From SZUA-217 sp964194555 (GTDB taxonomy: Bacteria; Actinomycetota; Acidimicrobiia; Spongiisociales; ZC4RG35), in assembly GCA_964194555.1 (NCBI GenBank), contig CAXMMT010000017.1, positions 1 through 14,665 on the forward strand: 14,665 bases of DNA. Direction: 5' to 3'. The position numbers and the translations under genes are program-made. Within the stretch, counting starts at the first letter, position 1; every line of letters starts with the position of its first letter. The notes below the pieces were generated by a model, which did no database searches, was not told the DNA's origin, and saw only the letters and a program-made list of their open reading frames with translations. Positions 7,719 through 13,602 of this stretch are shown one piece after another.

Positions 7719-9038
7719 CCTGGAATCATATTCTTCGATAGCCACAAAGACGGTCGCGCTTCTAACCCGGGCGGGAATATCAGAAGGGCCCTTGCCGAGT
7801 TTCCGATTCCCGAGGTGGCAGATCGAATCCTCACCCGCTACTTCGTGGAAGGAGGCAAGCAAACCAACCAGAGGTTCAAGCAGACCTCGATGAGAAGAGA
7901 AAACCCGTCGAAGAACGTTGACGGTCTTCTGGTCGCCTCCAATTTCGTGGAGGTATATCTAGCCAAGGAAGGCCATGACGGGTTGGTAGGGATCAACTAT
8001 CTCGAGAAACTCCAGTCCCCCACCTTGCCATCCCTTTATGGCGCAATGCTCGCCGATGTCGATTATGTGCTTATGGGCGCCGGGATACCCAGAACCATCC
8101 CTGGGATCCTCGACGACCTCTCCAAGGGTCTTCCAGTCGAGTTACGGCTCGAACTGAAGGATACGACCGGCGAAGACGCCTATTACACCCATTTTGACCC
8201 GACAACAGTGATGAATGGTGATGATCCCACGGAGAAACGACCTGACTTTCTCGCCATCGTCTCCTCACATGTCCTTGCCACAATGCTTGCCCGCAGGATC
8301 GACACACCGGTTAATGGGTTTGTCGTCGAATTCCCCACAGCCGGTGGCCACAATGCACCGCCGCGAGGCAGATTGCAGCTGAGCGAACAGGGCGAGCCGA
8401 TTTACGGAGATCGTGACCTCCCTGATTTCTCCGTTATTCGCGAGCTCAACCTGCCCTTCTGGCTAGCGGGTGGGTACGCAGATCCGGATCGTGTTCAAGA
8501 GGCCCTGGAACTGGGCGCGTCCGGCGTCCAGGTAGGCACCGCCTTTGCCTATTGCGAGGAGTGGGGTTTTGACAGTGATGCGAAGCGCCAGGTCTTGGGG
8601 AAAAGTCGGCAAAACCAAGCCCACGTCTTCACCGACCCCGTGGGATCGCCGACTGGCTTTCCCTTCAAGGTGGTCGAGTCGGAAGGGACCCTTTCCGAGC
8701 CCGTTGTGTACGAAAACAGAATACGGGTCTGCGAGCTGGGGTACCTCCGATCCGCCTTTCGAAAAGACAACGGCAAAGTCGGCTGGCGATGTGCTGCAGA
8801 ACCGGTGGACGAATACGTCGAGAAGGGCGGGAAGGCCGAGGACACGATCGGCAAGAAGTGCCTGTGCAGCGCCCTCATGGCCAACGTCGGACTCGGCCAG
8901 ATCCAACGTCAGGAAGCCCGGGAGCTCACCCTGGTCACTTCCGGCGACGACGTGACGGATGTAGCTCGATTCCTCCCCCCAGGAGCTGGTTCCTACAACG
9001 CTGTGGATGTCATTCGGCATCTACTGCCGAACGGCTAG
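7653..9038 (+). CDS. Nitronate monooxygenase / 2-nitropropane dioxygenase family flavoprotein, probably N-terminally truncated
   Basis: From about residue 39 (position ~7767) the sequence follows an FMN-dependent TIM-barrel family closely: GGNIRRALAEFPIPEVADRI, NFVEVYLAKEGHDGLVGINY, PTAGGHNAPPRG (with the conserved His), FWLAGGYADPD, LGASGVQVGTAFAYCEE (FMN phosphate region), SPTGFPFKVVE, and the C-terminal KKCLCSALMANVGLGQ. In this family about 40-50 residues normally precede the GG-RRAL segment, including the first barrel strand and an opening FMN-contacting loop. Here the upstream codons (MAGAFVPPGMRVSDA and so on) look unrelated and overlap the 5' end and promoter of the divergent hydrolase gene. 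I infer a 5' deletion or assembly join at about 7745-7770, so the product may be inactive. The start given is only the first ATG of the open frame. Family members oxidise nitroalkanes, or use unknown substrates. Confidence 0.75.
   Translation: MAGAFVPPGMRVSDALRLFRFHPGIIFFDSHKDGRASNPGGNIRRALAEFPIPEVADRILTRYFVEGGKQTNQRFKQTSMRRENPSKNVDGLLVASNFVEVYLAKEGHDGLVGINYLEKLQSPTLPSLYGAMLADVDYVLMGAGIPRTIPGILDDLSKGLPVELRLELKDTTGEDAYYTHFDPTTVMNGDDPTEKRPDFLAIVSSHVLATMLARRIDTPVNGFVVEFPTAGGHNAPPRGRLQLSEQGEPIYGDRDLPDFSVIRELNLPFWLAGGYADPDRVQEALELGASGVQVGTAFAYCEEWGFDSDAKRQVLGKSRQNQAHVFTDPVGSPTGFPFKVVESEGTLSEPVVYENRIRVCELGYLRSAFRKDNGKVGWRCAAEPVDEYVEKGGKAEDTIGKKCLCSALMANVGLGQIQRQEARELTLVTSGDDVTDVARFLPPGAGSYNAVDVIRHLLPNG
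7725..7730 (-). promoter_or_regulatory. Putative -10 hexamer (TATGAT) for a leaderless hydrolase mRNA
   Basis: On the minus strand TATGAT is followed by TCCAGG and the GTG at 7718. The hexamer is close to the TATAAT consensus and the spacing fits a transcript starting at the GTG. It lies inside the 5' part of the nitronate monooxygenase reading frame. Confidence 0.5.
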
Positions 9039-9049
9039 CTCGGGCCTCC

Positions 9050-9064
9050 ACAGACGGGATCTGT
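9050..9064. terminator. Short hairpin between convergent genes
   Basis: ACAGA-CGGGA-TCTGT forms a 5-bp stem in the 33-bp gap between the nitronate monooxygenase stop (9038) and the stop of the convergent membrane protein gene (9072). There is no T-tract, so termination is only a possibility. Confidence 0.25.
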
Positions 9065-9071
9065 CAAGCGG

Positions 9072-9815
9072 TCAACCGGCGAGACCTGCAATGGCGGGGA
9101 GGACGATCAGGGCGACCAACAGAAACAGCCCCATACCCACCAGCATCCAGACCACAATCGTGATCCATCGATCAAGCTGATGGTTGTAGGCGTTCACCGG
9201 AGGTGCGGCCTCACCGAGATGTTCTCGGCGCGCGCGACGCATGTTGGCCGAGAAGACCAACCCGACCACCGGTAATACCACGATGGTTACAGCGTGTAGC
9301 AAGCCCATCAGCATGAGCAAGCCACCAACCCGGAAGGTTTCAAAACCCAGCCACCCGACAAGATCCTCGGATCCAGGGGCATCAGCCGGGGGGGCGTACT
9401 GCAGAGTTATGAACGTGTAGGCACCGAAGATCAGGTAGTAGGCGACGTCCATCAGCGTGAGAAATCGGAGCCCGGTGGCTGGACTGGCATGGAAGATGTC
9501 GCTTTCGAAGGCGGTGCCGAACCGCCGAATGGTGGGTCCCAGCACCAACACCAGACCAACCATGATCCCGGTCACCAGCAGTTCGAGAGTCCAGAACGGC
9601 ATCCGAAATGCTCCATCGACTCGGTCTATCGCCACCAACAGGTACACCGCGATGAAACCGAGAATGCCTATGAGGATGATGGCGAGACGGCGGACTCTTC
9701 TGCGATGAGAAGCATCCTCTTCGATCGATCTGGTGACCTTGGCGAAGAGATCAGGGCTCGGCTGATACTGATCTGCGGCTCGGAAGGCAGCGGTGAGCCG
9801 TTCTTCGACTGTCAT
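9072..9815 (-). CDS. Membrane protein encoded with the ECF sigma factor, putative anti-sigma partner
   Basis: 247 residues. The cytoplasmic-looking N-terminus (1-42: MTVEERLTAAFRAADQYQPS, then PDLFAKVTRSIEED and a basic HRRRVRR) resembles the short helical leader of membrane anti-sigma factors, but there is no HxxxCxxC zinc motif. Five hydrophobic segments follow at about 43-62, 76-96, 121-139, 163-190 and 216-243. Residues 76-197 align with nearly the whole 132-residue protein encoded just upstream of the sigma gene, including the identical block LMDVAYYLIF (121-130). The ATG at 9815 overlaps the TGA of the sigma gene (ATGA), so translation is coupled. Gene order and coupling make a regulator of that sigma factor likely, but this is inference from context. 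I do not recognise a named family. Confidence 0.8.
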   Translation of the reverse strand: MTVEERLTAAFRAADQYQPSPDLFAKVTRSIEEDASHRRRVRRLAIILIGILGFIAVYLLVAIDRVDGAFRMPFWTLELLVTGIMVGLVLVLGPTIRRFGTAFESDIFHASPATGLRFLTLMDVAYYLIFGAYTFITLQYAPPADAPGSEDLVGWLGFETFRVGGLLMLMGLLHAVTIVVLPVVGLVFSANMRRARREHLGEAAPPVNAYNHQLDRWITIVVWMLVGMGLFLLVALIVLPAIAGLAG

Positions 9816-10411
9816 CGCTCGTCTCCGATCGTCTTGCGGAGGGATGCCAATCCTCGGCGGCAGTGTGTCTTCACCGAGTTAGGTGAAATGCTCAGCACTT
9901 CGGCGATCTCCCGCTCCGACAGCTCGAGATAGAACCGGAGAAAGATGCAGTCTCGTTGACGGGGAGACAACGCCCGAACCTCATCGAGCAGAAGCGTCTG
10001 CTCCTCATCGAGAAGAAGACGGTCTTCAGGTCCGTCGGCATCACTCCCACCGGGAGTTGCCTCCTGATGCCGAAGCGACATCAGACCGCGCCGGTTGTGA
10101 TCACGTGCCAGGTTGATCACGATGGAACGTAGATATGGCGCGGCTTTTTCGGGGCTGTGGATCCGGTGAGCCGACTTGTGCAGACGGATGAACGCCTCTT
10201 GGACCAGATCTTCGGCGGCGTTGCGATCGTCTGTGAAAAGACGTGCCATCCGCACCAGGGCGGCGCCCTCTTCTTCGAACAACCGGGCAACAAGGGTGTC
10301 ACGATCGACTCCGACGACGAAGGTGGCCACCTTCTGCGCCCGCTCGACCGTCATCAAAATCCAGCGGAGGGAGACCCCTCTGACGCCTACGGCACACGAC
10401 GCGACGGTCAT
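9812..10411 (-). CDS. ECF-type RNA polymerase sigma factor
   Basis: 199 residues from ATG 10411 (180 from ATG 10354). Sigma region 2 lies at about 46-111 in the longer form, with EDLVQEAFIRLHKS and YLRSIVINLARDHNRR. Region 4 lies at about 140-194, with LSPRQRDCIFLRFYLELSER and the helix-turn-helix IAEVLSISPNSVKTHCRRGL. No sigma region 3 is present, as in the ECF group. I prefer 10411 because this ATG overlaps the TGA of the upstream gene (ATGA) and has CAGGGG five bases before it; the next gene is coupled in the same way. The shorter start at 10354 begins MTVERAQKVATF and gives a more typical N-terminus. The frame is open further upstream to 10585 but antisense-like there. It would direct RNA polymerase to a specific regulon, held in check by a membrane partner. 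Confidence 0.9.
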   Translation of the reverse strand: MTVASCAVGVRGVSLRWILMTVERAQKVATFVVGVDRDTLVARLFEEEGAALVRMARLFTDDRNAAEDLVQEAFIRLHKSAHRIHSPEKAAPYLRSIVINLARDHNRRGLMSLRHQEATPGGSDADGPEDRLLLDEEQTLLLDEVRALSPRQRDCIFLRFYLELSEREIAEVLSISPNSVKTHCRRGLASLRKTIGDER

Positions 10412-10806
10412 ACGACCCCTGGTTGACCTGCGTCTTCTTCCATGCGTCGTGACAACCCGAGCAACCGACCGATGATGGGGAGGCTCAAAACGTTGGCACC
10501 GTGAAGGATCCCCATCAGCAGAAGCATTCCGCCAAGGCGAATTGTCTCGCCCCGGAGTTGCTCGGCCCCCACGGTGTCGCCCCACCCGGTATCCGGCTCG
10601 AAGCGGGTGGTGAAGAGGATGTACGCCGTGAAGATCAGGTAGTAGGCGACATCCATCAAGATGATGTAGCTCTTACCCGTCCTCGGATTGGCACGAAACA
10701 CATCCGCTGCATAACTGCGACCGAACCTCTTGATGAGCGGTCCCAGAATCAACAAAGCGGCAACGAGCGTCCCGACCGTTATCAACTCGAGAATCCACCA
10801 GTCCAT
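10408..10806 (-). CDS. Small membrane protein, paralogous to the core of the putative anti-sigma protein
   Basis: 132 residues with three to four hydrophobic segments (about 5-24, 48-66, 90-115) and charged ends. It aligns without large gaps to residues 76-197 of the membrane protein encoded after the sigma gene: LEL..T at the start, ILGPLIKRFG versus VLGPTIRRFG, the identical LMDVAYYLIF (50-59), and GGMLLLMGILHGANVLSLPIIG versus the same pattern there. It lacks that protein's N-terminal leader and last helix. The start is firm: GAGAGGAGTGAC gives a strong ribosome-binding site five bases before ATG 10806. It is the first gene of the three-gene operon, and its TGA overlaps the preferred sigma ATG. 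The function is unknown; a co-regulator or sensor for the sigma factor is plausible from context. Confidence 0.78.
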   Translation of the reverse strand: MDWWILELITVGTLVAALLILGPLIKRFGRSYAADVFRANPRTGKSYIILMDVAYYLIFTAYILFTTRFEPDTGWGDTVGAEQLRGETIRLGGMLLLMGILHGANVLSLPIIGRLLGLSRRMEEDAGQPGVV

Positions 10807-11001
10807 GTCACTCCTCTCTCGATCATCCTGCCAGATCCATCACCGCGGTGCCCGAGGGCCGGGTGAATCTCTGTTCAATCTCACTCACTAGTACAGACGT
10901 CTACCGGACGACGTTGGGTGACAGGCTTCAAACTCGCAGGCTTTGTCACCCGATCATCGGATTCGCTCGTCTGTACTGATGACGCTCCAGAAAGGAAGGT
11001 T
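10807..11001. promoter_or_regulatory. Divergent intergenic region of the sigma operon and the six-helix membrane protein
   Basis: 195 bp between two divergent genes, presumably holding both promoters. It carries ribosome-binding sites at both ends (GAGAGGAG on minus before 10806, AAAGGAAGG on plus before 11002) and the interrupted inverted repeat at 10890-10977. I could not pick out confident -35/-10 pairs. Confidence 0.6.
10890..10977. repeat. 88-bp interrupted inverted repeat (operator, cruciform or miniature element)
   Basis: The outer arms AGTACAGACG (10890-10899) and CGTCTGTACT (10968-10977) are exact complements. The inner arms GGGTGACA (10916-10923) and TGTCACCC (10944-10951) are also exact, and both pairs share the same centre at 10933.5. 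The segments between them do not pair. AGACGTCT (10895-10902) is itself a small palindrome. It lies just upstream of the ribosome-binding site at 11002. An in-frame GTG at 10918 inside the repeat is not taken as a start. Confidence 0.6.
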
Positions 11002-11625
11002 ATGGACAAGGCAGGCAAATGGCTCGGACCATTCAGCGGCATCCTCTTCGTCGTTGCCATCGTGATAGGCGGCAGCATATTTTCAGGACTCGACGCCGAA
11101 CCCTCGAATTCGGCGAGCCAAGTACTCGCCGAATTTCGAGCCAGCGCGGACGATATAGGAACGGCGACCCTGCTCACGATGCTCGGCATCGGCTTTCTTC
11201 TCATCTTCCTGGGACATCTTCGAACCAGGTTCAAAGACGGTGGATCAGGCTGGGCGGCGGACGGCTTTTTGGCAGGCGGAGTCACCCTGGCCGGCGCGTG
11301 GATCGTCCTCCTTGGCGTTCAACTCGCTGGCAGAGTTGCCGGTGAGAACGGCCATGCCGAAATTGCTCGAGGTGCCATCGACTTCTTGTGGGAAGGGGTC
11401 TTCATGTTCACCCCCGGTCTGCTGGCTGTCGGGATAGCGGCTGCCGCAGTGAGCTTCGCACACCGGACACTGCCGATCTGGCTTGGTATCTTCGCGGTGC
11501 TAGTGGCGTTGGGATCGATTGCTCCGTGGATAGGTATTTTCGTATTTCTTGCGTGGGTCCTGGCAACAAGCATCGTTGAGCTCATTGGGGCATTCCGACC
11601 GGGGACCGCGGCCGAAGTGGGTTAA
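11002..11625 (+). CDS. Six-helix integral membrane protein of unknown function
   Basis: 207 residues with about six transmembrane helices: 8-28, 52-72, 87-109, 131-154, 157-176 and 178-197. An extracytoplasmic-looking loop (29-50) includes SGLDAEPSNSASQV and a short helix. No catalytic motif is seen; the layout recalls small DUF4386-like membrane proteins, but I am not sure of a family. The frame stays open back to a GTG at 10918, but ATG 11002 follows AGAAAGGAAGG at good spacing, and the upstream codons run through the inverted repeat. The gene is divergent from the sigma operon, so it could be a target of that sigma factor. Its TAA shares bases with the stop of the convergent regulator gene (TTAA, 11622-11625). 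Confidence 0.8.
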   Translation: MDKAGKWLGPFSGILFVVAIVIGGSIFSGLDAEPSNSASQVLAEFRASADDIGTATLLTMLGIGFLLIFLGHLRTRFKDGGSGWAADGFLAGGVTLAGAWIVLLGVQLAGRVAGENGHAEIARGAIDFLWEGVFMFTPGLLAVGIAAAAVSFAHRTLPIWLGIFAVLVALGSIAPWIGIFVFLAWVLATSIVELIGAFRPGTAAEVG

Positions 11626-13238
11626 CTGTCAAACAATCTCGCCGCGGACTCGCCTCTTGCCGAGATTTTTGCGATTTGAGACGTCCCGGCGCGCCGGGTG
11701 GCGCTACTCCTCCGCCGCCTCCAGGGCGCGCGGCGAAGCTCGGTCAGCGCCTCGAGAGTTACGGGGACCATCTCGTCGAACGTCTTTGTTGACCACTCCA
11801 ACTCAACCGCTTCCGGGTCGTCGACATGATCCGTGATCGCGGCCCATGCAGCGTCCCACTCCTTCTGCATAGACGGAGGGAAGCTCGAACCATCGCGAGT
11901 CATGTCGGCGATGCCGAACGCGAGTAGAGGCGCTGCGATGGTGTGCCGGCCGACGTCGGAGGCTACGAGCCCGGACTCCACCATTAAGTCTCCCTCCAGG
12001 ACGTCGCTGTCCACGGCGTATTTCTCGAGCGCTTCTACGGCTGCACCCAGGTCGCCCCGCCGCCGGTGGATTGATGAGACGATCGGGCCCCAATTCATGG
12101 TCTTGGTGATCTCCCGAAGTAGGGTCATCGCCTCCTCGGCGGCTTCCAAAGCCTCCTCATGGCGGCCCAGGTAGGAAAGATTCAACGCCATTGCGAACAG
12201 CACCCAACTGGCTGACCCTCTATTGCCTGTTCCAGCATGGACTTCCCGTGCTTCCTGAAGGAACTCGAGTGCACCCTCGTGGTCCCCGGCCCAGCCCCGG
12301 CTCCCGGCAAGGCCCGAAAGCGACCACCCGAGCCCCAACGGCACCTCAGCACGTCGGAAGTGGTCGCGGGCCATTGCGAGCCATCGCTCGCCATCTTCGA
12401 GCTTGCCACCAAAGCGATAGATCCAACCTTTGTTGAGCGCATGCCATCCCATGAGCCAATCACTCGCGATCTGCTCGCCCAATGCGTACCCCTCGTCGTA
12501 CCCGGCGTGTGCTTCATCCCACTTCCCGAAGTTGTGGGAAGCGGTGTTCGCCCAGTAGATGAGGGCCAGACTCAGAGTGGCAGGGTCATCGAGGGTTCGG
12601 GCGAGTTCCACCGACTCTTCACCAGCGGGAAGTGACGCCTCGATATCACCACCCTCAAACTCCAGATACGCAGCCCCTGTGAGCAGACCTGTCCGGAGCT
12701 CCACCGATAAGTCTTCTCGGGCCAGCAATGCTCGAACGTGGGACAACGCCGTGTCGACGTGACCGCGGGCACCCCAGAACCACCACAATCCGTTCGCGAT
12801 CCGAGCAGCGCTCTCGATTCGATCATGCTCCATCGCCCAGGTGAGGGCCGCCTTCAGGTTCTCGTGGTCGCGGTCCAACCGCTCGAACCACACCACTTGG
12901 TCGCGGCTCCTCGTCCCGGAATGCGCCTCTTCGGCCACGCTCATGAAGTAATCGGCGTGTCGGCCGCGCCAGCGGTCACCCTCCCCGAGGTCGGTGAGCT
13001 TCTGGGGCGCGAATTGGCGGAGTGTCTCTAACAGCGCGAATCGGCCAGCCTCCGCCCTCGCCTGCACCATCGATTTGTCCACCAGCGAGGCCATTATGTC
13101 AAAAACGTCGAGTTCATCGACCCCATCGTCGGACACGATCGCCTCGGCAGCTTCGAGAAAGAACCCACCCCGGAAGACCGCCAACCGGTCGAAGACCATC
13201 CGCTCCCTGTCATCGAGCAACTGATAAGACCAATCCAC
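11622..13238 (-). CDS. TPR/winged-helix C-terminal part of a signal-transduction ATPase regulator (5'-truncated)
   Basis: 538 residues. The opening DWSYQLLDDRERMVFDRLAV followed by FRGGF is the winged-helix segment that follows the NB-ARC-type ATPase in large LuxR, SARP and adenylate-cyclase-associated regulators. LVDKSMVQ and LLETLRQFA continue that domain to about residue 75. TPR-like repeats fill about 105-460 (for example WFERLDRDHENLKAALTWA and YLGRHEEALEAAEEAM). The P-loop ATPase and any cyclase or DNA-binding domain that should precede are absent. Similarity continues two or three codons before the GTG (TTVDWSY), then stops at about 13244, where another gene's fragment begins. I therefore read it as a remnant after deletion; the GTG at 13238 is only the first usable start in the frame. 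Without the ATPase domain, normal signalling is unlikely. Confidence 0.7.
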   Translation of the reverse strand: MDWSYQLLDDRERMVFDRLAVFRGGFFLEAAEAIVSDDGVDELDVFDIMASLVDKSMVQARAEAGRFALLETLRQFAPQKLTDLGEGDRWRGRHADYFMSVAEEAHSGTRSRDQVVWFERLDRDHENLKAALTWAMEHDRIESAARIANGLWWFWGARGHVDTALSHVRALLAREDLSVELRTGLLTGAAYLEFEGGDIEASLPAGEESVELARTLDDPATLSLALIYWANTASHNFGKWDEAHAGYDEGYALGEQIASDWLMGWHALNKGWIYRFGGKLEDGERWLAMARDHFRRAEVPLGLGWSLSGLAGSRGWAGDHEGALEFLQEAREVHAGTGNRGSASWVLFAMALNLSYLGRHEEALEAAEEAMTLLREITKTMNWGPIVSSIHRRRGDLGAAVEALEKYAVDSDVLEGDLMVESGLVASDVGRHTIAAPLLAFGIADMTRDGSSFPPSMQKEWDAAWAAITDHVDDPEAVELEWSTKTFDEMVPVTLEALTELRRAPWRRRRSSATRRAGTSQIAKISARGESAARLFDS

Positions 13239-13252
13239 AGTTGTCAGGCCTG

Positions 13253-13390
13253 GAAGCGGCGGACACTCAGGAATGGCTTCTCGAGTACAACCACAACGAC
13301 GTAGAAGTCACGCTGGCCATCGGTGATTGGCTAGGAGATGTCGAATTGCCATCAATCGGTGAGCTTGACTCGGTTTGGCATGGAGAGTGA
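13253..13390 (+). pseudogene. C-terminal fragment of a RecB-like / RNase H-like nuclease
   Basis: In this frame 45 codons to the TGA at 13388-13390 read as protein: QEWLLEYNHNDVEVTLAIGD, then WLGDVELPSI. YNHNDVEVT fits the YNxxDxxxT motif (ExoIII motif) near the end of RNase_H_2 domains in TM0106/YprB-type RecB-family nucleases, where a run like RDWL usually follows. Upstream of about 13253 the frame enters antisense sequence of the truncated regulator, so the rest of the nuclease is missing. No start codon or ribosome-binding site is associated. It is a decayed gene end left at a recombination junction. Confidence 0.5.
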
Positions 13391-13430
13391 CTTCCCTTCT
13401 TGTTCGACAAATTCCCCGGAGCAAATGTGT

Positions 13431-13464
13431 CACGAACCACCCCGTCTCAGGCTCGGGGTTCGTG
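13431..13464 (+). terminator. Hairpin after the nuclease fragment
   Basis: CACGAACCACCCCG (13431-13444) can pair with CGGGGTTCGTG (13454-13464) with a small bulge and a 9-nt loop. It lies 40 bp after the stop of the nuclease fragment and may be its original terminator. There is no clear T-tract. Confidence 0.35.
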
Positions 13465-13480
13465 TATCACACCGCCTCGA

Positions 13481-13502
13481 CCAAGAAAACACCAAGAAAA
13501 TA
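13481..13502. repeat. Two tandem 11-bp repeats
   Basis: CCAAGAAAACA is followed at once by CCAAGAAAATA, with 10 of 11 bases identical. They lie about 60 bp from the tRNA fragment and could be spacer repeats or recombinase arm sites; nothing decides this. Confidence 0.4.
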
Positions 13503-13520
13503 GCTTCCTCTGCTGCTACC

Positions 13521-13548
13521 AGAAAGAGGAAAACCCCCGCTGAGCAGG
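13521..13548 (-). terminator. Probable terminator of the tRNA-Ala fragment
   Basis: On the minus strand, 12 bases after the tRNA 3' end, CCTGC-TCA-GCGGG forms a short G-C stem (one G-U pair) followed by GG, TTTT and then CCTCTTT. This is a compact intrinsic-terminator shape and fits a tRNA gene read towards lower coordinates. Confidence 0.45.
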
Positions 13549-13559
13549 AGTTTCGTGGG

Positions 13560-13602
13560 TGGAGCTGAGGGGATTTGAACCCCTGACCCCTTGACTGCCA
13601 GT
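13560..13602 (-). other. 3' half of a tRNA-Ala(GGC) gene, probable attachment-site copy
   Basis: Read on the minus strand: anticodon loop CTGGCAG with anticodon GGC, 3' anticodon stem TCAAG, variable loop GGGTC, T arm AGGGG-TTCAAAT-CCCCT, acceptor strand CAGCTCC and discriminator A. U at position 70 agrees with the G3-U70 pair that marks alanine tRNAs. The match ends at the 5' edge of the anticodon loop: the bases that should pair with TCAAG are not there (13603-13606), and no D arm or 5' acceptor strand follows. A 43-bp tRNA 3' fragment bounded at the anticodon loop is the usual product of tyrosine-recombinase integration into a tRNA gene. No integrase gene lies in the window. Confidence 0.7.

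Noticed and set aside
7719..7862. N-terminal extension of the hydrolase frame to 7862
   Set aside because: Beyond about 7745 it is the reverse strand of conserved nitronate monooxygenase codons.
9072..9815. Classic zinc-finger anti-sigma factor
   Set aside because: No HxxxCxxC motif or periplasmic anti-sigma domain is present; only position and the helical leader suggest that role.
10412..10585. Upstream extension of the sigma frame
   Set aside because: It overlaps the small membrane protein gene and has an Arg-rich shadow composition; the ATGA-coupled start at 10411 is better.
10918..11001. GTG start at 10918 for the six-helix protein
   Set aside because: It lies inside the inverted repeat and has no ribosome-binding site, while ATG 11002 has a strong one.
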